Origin: an uncultured Lachnospiraceae bacterium
GTDB taxonomy: Bacteria; Bacillota; Clostridia; Lachnospirales; Lachnospiraceae
Length of the DNA: 64,000 bases
NCBI GenBank assembly: GCA_902779305.1
Contig: CACZBD010000004.1
Span: 124,001-188,000, forward strand
Direction: 5' to 3'
The number at the start of each line of letters is the position of its first letter. Position 1 is the stretch's first letter. The position numbers and the translations under genes were made by a program. Below, one piece after another: positions 29,303-39,223 of the stretch. Under the pieces are notes generated by a model. The model saw only the letters and a program-made list of their open reading frames with translations, searched no databases and had not been told where the DNA came from.

Positions 29303-30145
29303 TCAGTCTGCTTCCGGATGTGCGTTCTGCCCTCTGCTGATCCGCTGGATCTTCCGGATCAGGCGGATCGTCCATTTCGGGAATCTGTCCATGACGAACT
29401 GCTTGAGGACAAGAAAGCGGACTTTTCTCTGATATTTTTTGTCGGAATACCATTCGATCCCGTGATCTTTCTGGATCTCGACGGTTTCCGTGAAGGTTTT
29501 GAGCAGATTAAGAGAGGAAAGCCCGTCGAGGGTGACTTTGCAGACCATGATGTTCAGGTCGTAAAAATCACAGCCTTCCCGGTAAGCCGTCAGCAGAAAG
29601 TCATAGTCGGCCCCGATCCGGTAGCGCTCCTGAAAAGGGTGCCGTTCCAAAAGGGATCGCGGGGCAAAGACCGACTGGTGCGAAAACGGCATGCGTTTCT
29701 CGATCAGGGAAAGATCCCTGGCATAATAGTACGGCTGTCCGAATTCAATGGCGATCGCGCCGCCGTAAAATACAGAGGGATTGTCATCTTTTTTTGCCGA
29801 AAGAGCTTTAGATACGGATGCGGCTGCCTCTGTCAGCGTCGTTGCTTTTAATAAGCAGTCATCCGCATTCATGAAATTCACATATTCGCCTTCTGCATGT
29901 GCAACGGCATGGTTCATGCCCTCATAGATGCCGTGGTCACGTTCGCTGTAGATGCGGTAGGGAATGCCGGCCTTTTCAAAATCTGACCGGAAAGACTCGG
30001 CGATCGAAAGGGTGTGATCTTCCGACAGGCCGTCCATGATGATGTATTCAAAATCACGAAAATCCTGCATCAGAACAGAGCGGATCGTTTTCTCGATGCA
30101 ATCCTCTGCATTGCGGCAGGTTGTAATGATGGAAAACAGCGCCAT
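29303..30145 (-). CDS. GT2 family glycosyltransferase (WcaA-like)
   Basis: 280 residues. FSIITTCRNAEDCIEKTIRSVL, MDGLSEDHT, DHGIYEGMNHAVAHAEGEYVNFMNADD define a small GT-A transferase with the acidic triad MNADD near residue 93. First gene of the minus-strand operon, driven by the symmetric divergent promoter at 30177-30214. Confidence 0.86.
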   Translation of the reverse strand: MALFSIITTCRNAEDCIEKTIRSVLMQDFRDFEYIIMDGLSEDHTLSIAESFRSDFEKAGIPYRIYSERDHGIYEGMNHAVAHAEGEYVNFMNADDCLLKATTLTEAAASVSKALSAKKDDNPSVFYGGAIAIEFGQPYYYARDLSLIEKRMPFSHQSVFAPRSLLERHPFQERYRIGADYDFLLTAYREGCDFYDLNIMVCKVTLDGLSSLNLLKTFTETVEIQKDHGIEWYSDKKYQRKVRFLVLKQFVMDRFPKWTIRLIRKIQRISRGQNAHPEAD

Positions 30146-30176
30146 AATCAGTCCTTTAAGAAAGTGTGCTTACATC

Positions 30177-30214
30177 AAGTATAGTTGAATTTAGGGGACA
30201 AATCAACTATACTT
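30177..30214. promoter_or_regulatory. perfectly symmetric divergent promoter
   Basis: AAGTATAGTTGA (30177-30188) and TCAACTATACTT (30203-30214) are exact reverse complements 14 bases apart. Plus strand: TTGAAT (30185-30190), 17 bases, TATACT (30208-30213). Minus strand: TTGATT (30206-30201), 17 bases, TATACT (30183-30178). Each -35 lies between the two boxes of the other, so the two promoters occupy the same DNA. Confidence 0.75.
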
Positions 30215-30233
30215 ATATGGAGTATGTCATGGA

Positions 30234-30944
30234 ATGAGGCTGATTATGCTGAAGAGAAAACTGACAGAAGCCGGATCCGCAATCTACCGCAATCTCTGCT
30301 TTCCGTTTGTCAGGATGCATCTGGAGAGAAAGACAAAAAGCATCCTGAAGCAGAAGTCGTATCTGAGGGGCCACAGCGTGCTTGCGGGCAGGAATTATGT
30401 GGGAAAAGGAGCCGTGCTGAACCATACGGTCCTCGGATTCGGCTCCCAGATCAACGACAGGGGATATTTCACCAATACGCGGATCGGAAAATATACATCC
30501 ATCGGTACGGACGTGAAGACTGCGATCGGAATCCATCCGCTTAATGAACATGCGGCGCTTCATACGGCTTTTTATGACGCCTCCGCGCCGCTCGGATTTA
30601 CCTATGTGAAGGAAACGACCTTTGAGCCGGATGATTTTACGGATAAAGAGGCCGGCATACAGATCGAGATCGGTAACGATGTCTGGATCGGAAACGGCGT
30701 GCAGATCTTATCCGGCGTTACGATCGGAGACGGGGCCGTGGTCGGATGCGGCGCAGTTGTGACAAAGGATCTGGAGCCTTACGGGATCTATGCGGGCGTT
30801 CCCGCAAAACTGATCCGGAAACGCTATGATGATGTCACGATCGAAGCGCTTTTAAACATGAAATGGTGGGAAAAAGGCGAGGACTGGATCCGTATGAATA
30901 TCGCAAAATTCAGTGACGTGAAGGAGCTGACCGGGATAAAATGA
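30234..30944 (+). CDS. hexapeptide-repeat (LbetaH) O-acetyltransferase
   Basis: About 236 residues (232 if ATG 30246, which follows TGAGG, is used). Left-handed beta-helix repeats are visible ([65 protein letters not shown]). The catalytic histidine in GIHPL is near residue 102, as in the xenobiotic acetyltransferase/CatB group. It probably acetylates a sugar or a sugar-nucleotide intermediate of the glycan. Its stop overlaps the next start (ATGA). Confidence 0.87.
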   Translation: MRLIMLKRKLTEAGSAIYRNLCFPFVRMHLERKTKSILKQKSYLRGHSVLAGRNYVGKGAVLNHTVLGFGSQINDRGYFTNTRIGKYTSIGTDVKTAIGIHPLNEHAALHTAFYDASAPLGFTYVKETTFEPDDFTDKEAGIQIEIGNDVWIGNGVQILSGVTIGDGAVVGCGAVVTKDLEPYGIYAGVPAKLIRKRYDDVTIEALLNMKWWEKGEDWIRMNIAKFSDVKELTGIK

Positions 30945-32116
30945 GCAAACCTGCGATCGTGATAATCGCATATAATAGGGAAAGGTCCCTGAAGCGTCTG
31001 CTGGATTCCGTCGCGGCTGCGGATTATCCGGATGAAGAGATCACGCTTGTGATCTCTGTAGACCGGGCAAAGGACGGTTCCGGGGAAGCGACAAGGAAAC
31101 TGGCTGAAGATTTTTCCTGGGAACATGGGAAAAAGCAGCTGATCCTTCACGATGAGAATCTGGGACTGAAAAAACATGTCTTATCCTGCGGGGACTTAAG
31201 CAGGGAATACGGGTCGGTGATCCTCCTGGAAGACGATCTGTATGTTTCCCCTGCATTCTATTTATTTGCGAAGGAAGCGCTTGCTTTTGCCGGACAGGAT
31301 GACAGGATCGGCGGGATCTCGCTTTATAACCATCTTCTGAACGTGCATGTCAGAGAGCCGTTTGCTGCGATCCATACACCGTATGACAACTGGTATTTTC
31401 AGTTTGCATCCTCCTGGGGGCAGGCGATTACGGATACGCAGTGGAAAGGGTTCAGGACCTGGCTGGAAATACACGACAATACGGAACTTGCAGCTAAGGA
31501 CGTGCCGGGAAACGTTTCTTCCTGGTCGGACAGATCCTGGCTGAAATACTATATCAAATATCTGATCGAAACAGACCGGTTTTTCCTCTATCCGTCTGTT
31601 TCCTATACGACAAATTTCGGGGATGAGGGAACCCATGCATCGGAAGCGGTCAATGACCTGCAGGTGCCTTTATCGGGAAGAAGGGAGAAGGACCTTCCGT
31701 TTTCTTTTGCAAAGATCAGCGGGACAAGAAGTGTCTACGATGCATTTTTTGAAAACCTTCCGCTGAAACGCGTCATGGCCGGGGAACTCAAGGAGATCAC
31801 GGGGGAAGATGTTGCAGAGAAGGATGTGACCATCGACCTGTACGGCTACCGCGCAGACGGCGCAGACACGCGCTATCTTCTGTCCTCGCGTGCGCTTCCC
31901 AAAAAAATCCTGAAAAGTTATGCGAGACAGCTGCGTCCTTTGGATGAAAATATCTTTGCGGATCTGAAGGGAAAGGACTTTTTCCTGTATGATCTGAAAT
32001 CCGCAGGGCAAAAGCCCCGCGTGGAAAAGGCGCGGCGGATCCTGTACGATCACAGGGCGCTTCGGGCGGGACAGCTGTTTACCGTCGCGCTCTACAGACT
32101 GAAAAAGAAGTTTTAA
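30941..32116 (+). CDS. GT2-like glycosyltransferase
   Basis: 391 residues. [34 protein letters not shown] and [17 protein letters not shown] give a GT-A fold resembling GNT-I/alpha-1,3 transferases with an EDD metal motif near residue 95. The second half (~230-391) is poorly recognisable and may be a substrate domain. ATGA overlap with the acetyltransferase and three bases to asnB show one operon. Confidence 0.8.
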   Translation: MSKPAIVIIAYNRERSLKRLLDSVAAADYPDEEITLVISVDRAKDGSGEATRKLAEDFSWEHGKKQLILHDENLGLKKHVLSCGDLSREYGSVILLEDDLYVSPAFYLFAKEALAFAGQDDRIGGISLYNHLLNVHVREPFAAIHTPYDNWYFQFASSWGQAITDTQWKGFRTWLEIHDNTELAAKDVPGNVSSWSDRSWLKYYIKYLIETDRFFLYPSVSYTTNFGDEGTHASEAVNDLQVPLSGRREKDLPFSFAKISGTRSVYDAFFENLPLKRVMAGELKEITGEDVAEKDVTIDLYGYRADGADTRYLLSSRALPKKILKSYARQLRPLDENIFADLKGKDFFLYDLKSAGQKPRVEKARRILYDHRALRAGQLFTVALYRLKKKF

Positions 32117-32119
32117 ACT

Positions 32120-33973
32120 ATGTGCGGAATTTTTGGTGTCATCGGAAAACAGATTTCTAAGGAGCTTGCGTGGACCTGTGTTGATAAGATCAAACACAGG
32201 GGACCCGACGGAAGAGGACTGTGGCAGGAAGGGGATGTAACTCTCGGACACAGGCGTCTTGCGATCATGGACCTTTCGGAGAATGGCGCGCAGCCGATGA
32301 AAGACGAAAGCGGGCGGTACCTGCTGGTATATAACGGGGAGATCTATAATTTCCTAGAGATCAGGGCGGAACTGGAGGCAAAAGGATACCGGTTCTTCAG
32401 CGACTGTGATTCGGAAGTGATCTTAAACGCATATATAGAATGGGGCAAAGCCTGCCAGGATAAATTCAACGGCATGTGGGCCTTTGCCGTTTATGACAGA
32501 AAAAAGCGCGAACTGTTCCTAAGCCGCGACCGGTTCGGGGTAAAGCCGCTCTATTATACCTTTGACGGAACGTTTCTGGCGTTTGCATCCGAAATGAAAG
32601 CGCTGATGCCGCTGATCACTGTCAGAGCAAACCGTTCTCTGGTCTGTGATCCGAAGCGGATCCTGTATTACGAGAGTACAAAAGAGTGCGTGATCGAGGG
32701 GATCGAGCGGATCCCTGCAGGGACTTGCGCATTTTATGACGGAAAAGAACTGAAAACAGAAAAATGGTGGAATACTCTCGATCACCTGGTAGAGGTGCCC
32801 GAAACCTACGAAGAACAGGTTGAGAAACTTCGGGAACTGTTCCTTGATGCCTGCAAACTCAGGATGCGTTCGGATGTCACGATCGGAACGGCGCTTTCCG
32901 GAGGCCTCGATTCTTCCGCAACGATCTGCGCCATGGCGCACCTTGCGGCTTCCGATCCGGAAGAACGCATGAACAAAGACTGGCAGCATGCCTATGTCGC
33001 GACGTTCCCGAACACCACGATGGACGAGAGTGTCTATGCAAAACAGGTTACGGATTTTCTGGGGATCCCGGCAACATTCACTAAGATCGATCCGGCAGGG
33101 ATCGTTGATAAGATCGATGAATTCCTGTATCTGTTTGAGGATATTTACTTAACCAGCCCGATCCCGATGATGCTCTTATACGGCAGCCTCTACAAGCACG
33201 GCACCTATGTCACGATCGACGGGCACGGCGCGGATGAACTGTTCGGCGGTTACACGTTTGATTTTATCCATGCGCTGAAGGATGCGAAGACCAAAGAGGA
33301 AAAAGACTGGATCCTGACGGCCTATGTGGACAGCTTTCCGAAGGACGGATCCAATATCGCATTAAAGTCAGCATCCAAGAGTGCCGTATATAGAAGTTAT
33401 CTCAAGCGCCGGCTGAAAGACTTTATCAAAAAGGGAGAAGAACCCTACAGGCAGGTGCGCGCAAAGGATGATGAGAGATACCGCAGGATGGATACACTTA
33501 ATCGGATCCTGTATGTTTCAAGCCATGAAACGATCCTGCCGACCCTGCTTCGCAATTATGACCGCTATTCCATGGCGAATTCCGTGGAGATCCGCATGCC
33601 GTTTATGGACTACCGGATCGTGACCTATGCGCTGTCGCTTGATTACAGGGCCAAGATCCACGGCGGATTTTCCAAAGCGATCATCAGGGATGCGATCGCG
33701 CCTTATATGCCTAAGGAAATCGCGTACCGCAAGACAAAGATCGGTTTCAACACCCCGATCGTGGAATGGATGCAGGGACCTCTGAAAGAATATTTCTCGG
33801 ACATCATTGCTTCACAGGAGTTTCAAAACTGTGACCTGATCGATGCCGGAAAGGTACGCGGAATGGTAGACGGGGTGATCCATGATCCTAAGGCAAGTTT
33901 TGCGATGGGCGAAAACGCCTGGTCCGCACTGTATCCGTATTTATGGGAGAGAGCCGTGCTGAAGCACGCATAA
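32120..33973 (+). CDS. asnB: asparagine synthase (glutamine-hydrolysing)
   Basis: 617 residues. Cys2 of MCGIFGVIG is the glutaminase nucleophile; HRGPDGRG, HRRLAIMD and YNGEIYNF follow. The synthetase half has the PP-loop TALSGGLDSSATI near residue 255 and a DGHGADELFGGY segment. It is full length. Placed among glycan genes, it may amidate a sugar carboxyl or peptide component rather than only serve asparagine synthesis; the sequence cannot separate these. Confidence 0.9.
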   Translation: MCGIFGVIGKQISKELAWTCVDKIKHRGPDGRGLWQEGDVTLGHRRLAIMDLSENGAQPMKDESGRYLLVYNGEIYNFLEIRAELEAKGYRFFSDCDSEVILNAYIEWGKACQDKFNGMWAFAVYDRKKRELFLSRDRFGVKPLYYTFDGTFLAFASEMKALMPLITVRANRSLVCDPKRILYYESTKECVIEGIERIPAGTCAFYDGKELKTEKWWNTLDHLVEVPETYEEQVEKLRELFLDACKLRMRSDVTIGTALSGGLDSSATICAMAHLAASDPEERMNKDWQHAYVATFPNTTMDESVYAKQVTDFLGIPATFTKIDPAGIVDKIDEFLYLFEDIYLTSPIPMMLLYGSLYKHGTYVTIDGHGADELFGGYTFDFIHALKDAKTKEEKDWILTAYVDSFPKDGSNIALKSASKSAVYRSYLKRRLKDFIKKGEEPYRQVRAKDDERYRRMDTLNRILYVSSHETILPTLLRNYDRYSMANSVEIRMPFMDYRIVTYALSLDYRAKIHGGFSKAIIRDAIAPYMPKEIAYRKTKIGFNTPIVEWMQGPLKEYFSDIIASQEFQNCDLIDAGKVRGMVDGVIHDPKASFAMGENAWSALYPYLWERAVLKHA

Positions 33974-33977
33974 GCAT

Positions 33978-35747
33978 ATGACGATCTTAAAGAAAATCAA
34001 TTACATCTTTTCAACAAAACAGAAAGTGCAGTCCGTGTTTTTGTGCATCGGTCTGCTGATCGGCGCCCTGCTGGAACTGGCGGGCATCTCGCTGATCACC
34101 CAGCTGATCTCGCTGATCACGGATCCGTCCAAGATCCATACGACGCCGGTTCTTCAGAAGGTCTATACGCTTCTTCATGTCACAACTGACAGAGTCTTTT
34201 TCCTGTGGATCGTGGTCGGGCTGATCCTTGTCTATCTGATCAAGAACCTGTATCTGCTCTGGATCAATTATGTGCAGTACACCTTTGTGTTCAACAACCA
34301 GCTGCGTCTGTCGGGCCGTCTGATCGACTGCTACATGAAGAAGCCCTACACCTATCATCTGGACAAGAACTCCGCGGAAATGGTCAGAAATGTCATGCTC
34401 GATTCCGAACGCTTCTTCCAGATGCTTCTGAGCATCTTTTTGCTGCTGTCGGAAGCGATGGTATCCGTTCTGCTCTGCGTCTATCTGGTCGTGGTGGACT
34501 GGTTTATCACGGTTGCCGTCGTCGGGATCCTCGGCCTGTTTTCCGTGATCTATCTGCTTCTGTTCCGTAACAAAGCCAAAGAATACGGACAGACGAACCA
34601 GATCTATGACGGCAAGATGCATCAGGCGATCAACCAGGCGCTCGGGGCTGTCAAAGACATCAAGATCCTGCACCGGGAAAAGTATTTCTCCAACGCTTTT
34701 CTGTCATTCGGAAGAAAGAAAATGCGGGCCGTCAGAAACAACAACGTGCTCGGCCAGGCCCCGAAATATCTGATCGAGACCGTAACGATCGGCGCCGTTT
34801 TACTGGTGATTGTTTACAAGATCTACCGCGGGGAGGACCTCGGATCGATGATCCCGCAGCTTTCCGCGTTTGCCATCAGCGCTTTCAAGCTTCTGCCCTC
34901 GGTCAGCAAGATCAACAACTACCTGAATCTGATCATTTTCCTGAAGCCTTCCGTGGACCTCATCTACCGCGATATCAAGGACACCGAAGACATGCGGGAT
35001 TTCGAACTGTCCGATGCGCAGGTTCCGGATGAATATTTTGCTAACGATCATCCGCAGACGATCGAGATCCGGGAACTCGGCTACCGGTATCCGCATACAA
35101 AAAGAAATGTCTTAAAGAATGTTTCGTTTCAGATCCCGCTCGGGGCTGCGGTCGGCCTGATCGGTCCGAGCGGCGCGGGAAAATCAACCCTTGCGGATAT
35201 CATCCTCGGCATTCTGACGCCGACATCCGGAAGTGTGCATTACGGGAAAATGAACGTGCATGAGCATCCACTGAAGTGGTCCAAAAAACTTGCATATATC
35301 CCGCAGGCGATCTTTTTATCCGATGATTCGATCCGCAATAATGTGGCATTCGGGATAGAGGAAGAGGAGATCGACGAGGAAAAGGTCTGGGATGCGCTCC
35401 GTGAAGCCCAGCTCAAGGAGTTTGTCGAAAATCTTCCGGACGGCCTGGATACTGAAGTCGGCGAACGCGGCGTCCGCTTATCCGGCGGACAGCGGCAGAG
35501 GATCGGGATCGCAAGGGCACTGTACAACAATCCGGAGATCCTCGTATTGGACGAAGCTACATCCGCGCTTGATTCGGAAACGGAAAGCGCAGTCATGGAA
35601 GCGATCGACAACCTGGCCGGCAGGAAAACGCTTCTGATCATCGCGCACCGTATCACGACCATACAAAACTGCAATCTGGTATTTCGTGTGGATCTCGGGA
35701 AAGTATCCCCCGTGGATCCGAAAACCCTGCAGGTAACGGAGGAATGA
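33978..35747 (+). CDS. ABC transporter, fused permease-ATPase (glycan flippase type)
   Basis: 589 residues. An N-terminal ABCB-type membrane domain with about six helices (~20-320) precedes a nucleotide-binding domain: Walker A GPSGAGKST near residue 395, Q-loop IPQAIFL, signature LSGGQRQRIGIARAL near 500, Walker B ILVLDEATSALD, and H-loop AHRI. Half-transporter expected to dimerise. By analogy to PglK it could flip the lipid-linked glycan. It sits between asnB and a GT2 gene with four-base gaps. Confidence 0.88.
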   Translation: MTILKKINYIFSTKQKVQSVFLCIGLLIGALLELAGISLITQLISLITDPSKIHTTPVLQKVYTLLHVTTDRVFFLWIVVGLILVYLIKNLYLLWINYVQYTFVFNNQLRLSGRLIDCYMKKPYTYHLDKNSAEMVRNVMLDSERFFQMLLSIFLLLSEAMVSVLLCVYLVVVDWFITVAVVGILGLFSVIYLLLFRNKAKEYGQTNQIYDGKMHQAINQALGAVKDIKILHREKYFSNAFLSFGRKKMRAVRNNNVLGQAPKYLIETVTIGAVLLVIVYKIYRGEDLGSMIPQLSAFAISAFKLLPSVSKINNYLNLIIFLKPSVDLIYRDIKDTEDMRDFELSDAQVPDEYFANDHPQTIEIRELGYRYPHTKRNVLKNVSFQIPLGAAVGLIGPSGAGKSTLADIILGILTPTSGSVHYGKMNVHEHPLKWSKKLAYIPQAIFLSDDSIRNNVAFGIEEEEIDEEKVWDALREAQLKEFVENLPDGLDTEVGERGVRLSGGQRQRIGIARALYNNPEILVLDEATSALDSETESAVMEAIDNLAGRKTLLIIAHRITTIQNCNLVFRVDLGKVSPVDPKTLQVTEE

Positions 35748-35750
35748 CGG

Positions 35751-36728
35751 TTGCTCCTCAGTGTGATCTTTATTACCTACAATCATGAAAAATATGTGGA
35801 GAAAGCACTGCGCTCCGTGCTTACGCAGGAAACGGACTTTCCGTTTGAAGTGGTGATCGGGGAAGACTGCTCCACGGACAACACCAGAGAGATCGTGCAG
35901 CGTGTCGCAAAAGAGTATCCGCAGCACGAGGTCCGGTTTCTGTTCCGCGAGAAAAATCTCGGCCGTCCGACTTTAAATGTCTACGAAACGACGATGGAAT
36001 GCAGGGGAGAGTATCTCGCCTACCTGGAAGGCGACGATTACTGGACGGATCCGAAGAAACTGCAGAAGCAGGTTGATTTTTTAAGATCACATAAGAAATT
36101 CATCGGTGTGACCCATAAAAGCATGGTCATTGATGAGAACGGAGATGAAAATCAAGATCCGCAGGCAATACAGGCCCTGTCATTATATGACTGGAGCGGG
36201 CCCTTTACCTATCATGACTTCCAATACAGCAAAAAATGGCCCGGACACTATGCTTCGCTGGTTTCAAGAAATATCTATCATAACAATAAGTTCGATTATA
36301 CGATCCTCTACAGGGCGCACGATTTTGTGGACGATGCGCTGATCCTGCTGTTTCTGCTGCTGCAGGGAGACATTTACAGAATGGATGATGTGATGTCCGC
36401 CTGGAGATTCGTGCAGAAAAAGGAAAGCGGAAGTTGGACAAGCGTTGCGGTAAAGAGGGACATTGCCAAAGACGACTGCTATCTGAGCAAGACCATGATG
36501 CAATGGATCGAAGAAAACAGTGTATTGGATAAATACGCTCAGGTCGTCGCAAAGCGCAGTTTCAATCTTGCGTTGTCAAGGTTTTTGAAAAAACCGAATA
36601 AAGCAAACAAACAGTTCTTAAAGGATATGTACGATTACCAGATCACGCATGTGGTCTTATCGGATCAAAAAAGCAGCCTGTTTGCCTACAGCTTGCGCGC
36701 CATCCGGGAAAAACTCACCGGAAAATAG
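35751..36728 (+). CDS. GT2 family glycosyltransferase
   Basis: 325 residues. LLSVIFITYNHEKYVEKALRSV, IGEDCSTDNT and YLAYLEGDDYWTDPKKL show a GT-A transferase; the EGDDYW motif is common in glycan-decorating enzymes. The start is TTG 35751, three bases after the transporter gene and positioned after GGAGG at the transporter's 3' end. The C-terminus is Lys-rich with no membrane helix. Confidence 0.85.
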   Translation: MLLSVIFITYNHEKYVEKALRSVLTQETDFPFEVVIGEDCSTDNTREIVQRVAKEYPQHEVRFLFREKNLGRPTLNVYETTMECRGEYLAYLEGDDYWTDPKKLQKQVDFLRSHKKFIGVTHKSMVIDENGDENQDPQAIQALSLYDWSGPFTYHDFQYSKKWPGHYASLVSRNIYHNNKFDYTILYRAHDFVDDALILLFLLLQGDIYRMDDVMSAWRFVQKKESGSWTSVAVKRDIAKDDCYLSKTMMQWIEENSVLDKYAQVVAKRSFNLALSRFLKKPNKANKQFLKDMYDYQITHVVLSDQKSSLFAYSLRAIREKLTGK

Positions 36729-36755
36729 CGATCACAGATCCAACGGAGAAAAAGC

Positions 36756-37880
36756 ATGGAAAATGAAAAAAAGATCCTGGTGGCAAGATCTTCCCTGCCG
36801 GAATTTGAAGAATATGTCGAAATGATCCGCCCGCTCTGGGACAGCGTGTGGCTGACCAACATGGGTGAAAATCACGAGAAACTGACGGAAGAACTCGTTA
36901 AGTATCTGCAGGTGCCTTATGTATCGCTTTTTACAAACGGCCATCTGGCGCTGGAACTGTGCATCCAGGCGATGGGACTGACCGGCGAGGTGATCACGAC
37001 GCCCTTTACTTTCGTGTCTACCACGCAGGCGATCGTAAGAAGCGGCCTGACACCGGTCTTTGCCGACATCGACCCCAAGACTTACACGATCGATCCCGAC
37101 AGGATCGAAGCCCTGATCACGGAGAAAACTTCCGCGATCATTCCGGTCCACGTGTACGGAAATGTCTGTGATGTGGAAAAGATCGATGCGATCGCAAAAA
37201 AGCACGGTCTGAAAGTCATCTATGATGCGGCCCATGCCTTCGGTGTGACTTATAAAGGAAAAGGGATCGGCTCTTTCGGCGATGCTTCGATGTTCTCCTT
37301 CCATGCCACAAAAGTCTTCCATACGATCGAAGGCGGCGCGGTCACAACAGCATCGAAAGAACTTGTATCGGACCTGTACAAACGCCGTGATTTTGGTATC
37401 AAAGATGAAGAAGTTGTGGATGTCATCGGACCGAATGCCAAAATGAACGAATTTCAGGCGGTCATGGGACTTTGCAACCTGAAACATCTGCAGGAAGAAC
37501 TTAGGAAACGGGAAATTGCCGTTAACCGGTACAGAGAGCGCTTGCGCAATACAAAAGGCCTGATCATCAGTGAAACGCAGAAGGATGTCAGCCCCAACTA
37601 TGCATATTTTCCGCTCGTTGTGGATGAGAATAAATTCGGGCATACCAGAGATGAGATCAAGGACCTGCTGGCAGAACATGAGATCTACGCGAGGAAATAT
37701 TTCTATCCGCTGACGAACAAAATGGACTGCTACCAGGGCAGATTTAAGAATGCGGATGTGCCGGTAGCCGCATGGACCGCGGACCGCGTGCTGACCCTTC
37801 CGATGTCCGCAAGCCTGACGGTTTCAGATGTGGACAGGATCTGCGACCTGATCCTTTCCTTGAACGGGAGCAAGTCATGA
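36756..37880 (+). CDS. DegT/DnrJ/EryC1/StrS family sugar aminotransferase
   Basis: 374-residue PLP enzyme. TNMGENHEKLTEELVKYL, FTNGHLALELCIQAM, TTPFTFVSTTQAIV, DAAHAFGV and SFHATKVFHTIEGGAV, whose lysine near residue 187 binds PLP, are all present. It makes an amino-deoxy sugar from a nucleotide keto-sugar. Its stop overlaps the fucosyltransferase ATG (ATGA). No dehydratase is visible nearby, so the keto-sugar must come from elsewhere. Confidence 0.9.
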   Translation: MENEKKILVARSSLPEFEEYVEMIRPLWDSVWLTNMGENHEKLTEELVKYLQVPYVSLFTNGHLALELCIQAMGLTGEVITTPFTFVSTTQAIVRSGLTPVFADIDPKTYTIDPDRIEALITEKTSAIIPVHVYGNVCDVEKIDAIAKKHGLKVIYDAAHAFGVTYKGKGIGSFGDASMFSFHATKVFHTIEGGAVTTASKELVSDLYKRRDFGIKDEEVVDVIGPNAKMNEFQAVMGLCNLKHLQEELRKREIAVNRYRERLRNTKGLIISETQKDVSPNYAYFPLVVDENKFGHTRDEIKDLLAEHEIYARKYFYPLTNKMDCYQGRFKNADVPVAAWTADRVLTLPMSASLTVSDVDRICDLILSLNGSKS

Positions 37881-38809
37881 TCATCGTAAGATTTACATCG
37901 GGTCTTGGAAACCAGATGTATCAGTACAATCTTTACCGTCTTCTGAAGGAAACCTATCCGGATACACCGGTAAAGGCCGATCTGACCTGGTTTTATGCCC
38001 ATAACGATCATCACGGATATGAATTGGAAAAGTGCTTTGCGCATGATGATTCCGCTTTTTCCATAGAATGCGCCACTTACCGGGAGCTGTTCCGGGTCAC
38101 CGGGCTCATTCCGAATATGAGTAAAAATCACGGGCGGGGCTTTGAGAAGTTCCGCAGATATCCGAACCGGATCCTCAGGGAATTCACACAGAAAAGGCGT
38201 GCGCCATTTACCCTCGACCGTCTGCAGCAGGATGTGAGCATGGAAACCGTTCTGCATCTGGACCTTGCAAAGGACTGGTATCTGATCGGCTTCTGGATTG
38301 AGTCCCCTTATTGGAGGGATCGTATTCCTTCGCTACAGAAGGAACTTTGTTTTGATGAAAACTACGGTAAGAAAAACCAGGAACTGATCCGTTCGATCAG
38401 AGAAAGCGAATCCGTTTCGATCCATGTCAGACGCGGTGATTATCTGACAACTTATGCCGGACAGTTCAAAGCACTTTCGGATGATTATTACAAAAAAGCG
38501 GTGGAGGAGATCAAAAAGGTCTGCGACACTCCGAAATTTTATATTTTCTCGGATGACAGCGCGTTTATCAGACGCGAATTTGACTGGATCAAGGACAAGG
38601 TGATCGTTGATCACAATACTGGGGATGACAGCTACCGGGACATGCAGCTGATGAGCCTCTGCAAGCATAACATCATTGCAAATTCCACTTTTTCGGCGTG
38701 GGCTGCGATCTTAAACCGGAATCCGGAGCATGTGACGGTCTATCCTGCCGCATGTCTTAAGGATGAGGATTCGGAAGAGATCAAGCTGAAGAACTGGATC
38801 AGGATCTGA
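37877..38809 (+). CDS. GT11 family alpha-1,2-fucosyltransferase-like
   Basis: About 310 residues. The N-terminal FTSGLGNQMYQYNLYRLL and the HVRRGDY motif near residue 182 are the GT11 (WbsJ/FutC) hallmarks; the C-terminal NSTFSAWAAIL block is also typical. The enzyme needs GDP-fucose, consistent with the GDP-mannose synthase at 8084. The start is the ATG overlapping the aminotransferase stop; the longer frame from 37772 is not supported. Last gene before tRNA-Gln. Confidence 0.88.
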   Translation: MIIVRFTSGLGNQMYQYNLYRLLKETYPDTPVKADLTWFYAHNDHHGYELEKCFAHDDSAFSIECATYRELFRVTGLIPNMSKNHGRGFEKFRRYPNRILREFTQKRRAPFTLDRLQQDVSMETVLHLDLAKDWYLIGFWIESPYWRDRIPSLQKELCFDENYGKKNQELIRSIRESESVSIHVRRGDYLTTYAGQFKALSDDYYKKAVEEIKKVCDTPKFYIFSDDSAFIRREFDWIKDKVIVDHNTGDDSYRDMQLMSLCKHNIIANSTFSAWAAILNRNPEHVTVYPAACLKDEDSEEIKLKNWIRI

Positions 38810-38840
38810 GAGAGCAGACACGGCAGTGCATAAAAAGTGC

Positions 38841-38869
38841 TTGCCAACACTGACCTCATAGTTTATAAT
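38841..38869 (+). promoter_or_regulatory. promoter of tRNA-Gln
   Basis: TTGCCA (38841-38846), 17 bases, TATAAT (38864-38869), 20 bases ahead of the mature tRNA. Confidence 0.8.
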
Positions 38870-38889
38870 ATCGTTTGTTGACGAGATAT

Positions 38890-38961
38890 AGGGCTATCGC
38901 CAAACGGTAAGGCAACGGACTCTGACTCCGTCATTTGGAGGTTCGAATCCTCCTAGCCCTG
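38890..38961 (+). tRNA. tRNA-Gln (anticodon CTG)
   Basis: Acceptor AGGGCTA (38890-38896) pairs with TAGCCCT (38954-38960), discriminator G at 38961. The anticodon arm is ACGGA-CTCTGAC-TCCGT, giving anticodon CTG. The TPsiC arm has GGTTCGAATCC. CCA is not encoded. This gene is the integration target of the island; its 3' half is the left copy of the att repeat. Confidence 0.96.
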
Positions 38962-38991
38962 GTAAAGGGAACCGGTTTTCCGGTTCCTTTT
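38917..38991 (+). repeat. left copy of the 75-bp attachment repeat
   Basis: From the anticodon stem of tRNA-Gln through the terminator. The same 75 bases occur at 46810-46884 with a single difference (T at 38949, G at 46842 region of the T-loop). This is the normal result of integration into a tRNA 3' end. Confidence 0.93.
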
Positions 38992-38993
38992 TT
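38968..38993 (+). terminator. terminator of tRNA-Gln
   Basis: GGAACCGG (38968-38975), loop TTTT, CCGGTTCC (38980-38987), then six T. Confidence 0.93.
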
Positions 38994-39112
38994 AATGTCT
39001 CAAAGCCAGTATTTATGCGACTTTCGAGGATCGGCAAAAAACAACTTTCTGGATTTTACTGATTGATTCTGACAGTAAAAATCAGGAAGTTTTTTCTGAT
39101 ATAAGGGTCAAA

Positions 39113-39145
39113 ATAGGTAACTTTTCAGATCGATAGGTAACTTTT
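39113..39145 (+). repeat. arm-type direct repeats at the left island end
   Basis: ATAGGTAACTTTT occurs at 39113-39125 and 39133-39145, 20 bases apart. The same ATAGGTAACT core is found twice at the other inner end. Likely recombinase or excisionase binding sites. Confidence 0.6.
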
Positions 39146-39157
39146 TCGATTCCGGGT

Positions 39158-39206
39158 TACCATCCCTTTATCTATTTGATCGTTTCCACGAGCTCTTTTG
39201 GGACAC
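39158..39206 (-). pseudogene. remnant of the XRE regulator 3' end
   Basis: This stretch matches the last codons of the XRE gene at 41998-42480 (41999-42022 joined to 42070-42094). The 48 bases between two TTTGATC copies in the intact gene are missing here, a clean slipped deletion. Same orientation as the intact gene, so the Pycsar operon is flanked by direct copies of this sequence. Confidence 0.8.
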
Positions 39207-39223
39207 ATTATCATTCAAAATCT

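Noticed and set aside
37772..37876. 35-residue N-terminal extension of the fucosyltransferase
   Set aside because: It overlaps the aminotransferase in another frame; the GT11 family starts at the conserved FTSGLGNQ segment, directly after ATG 37877.
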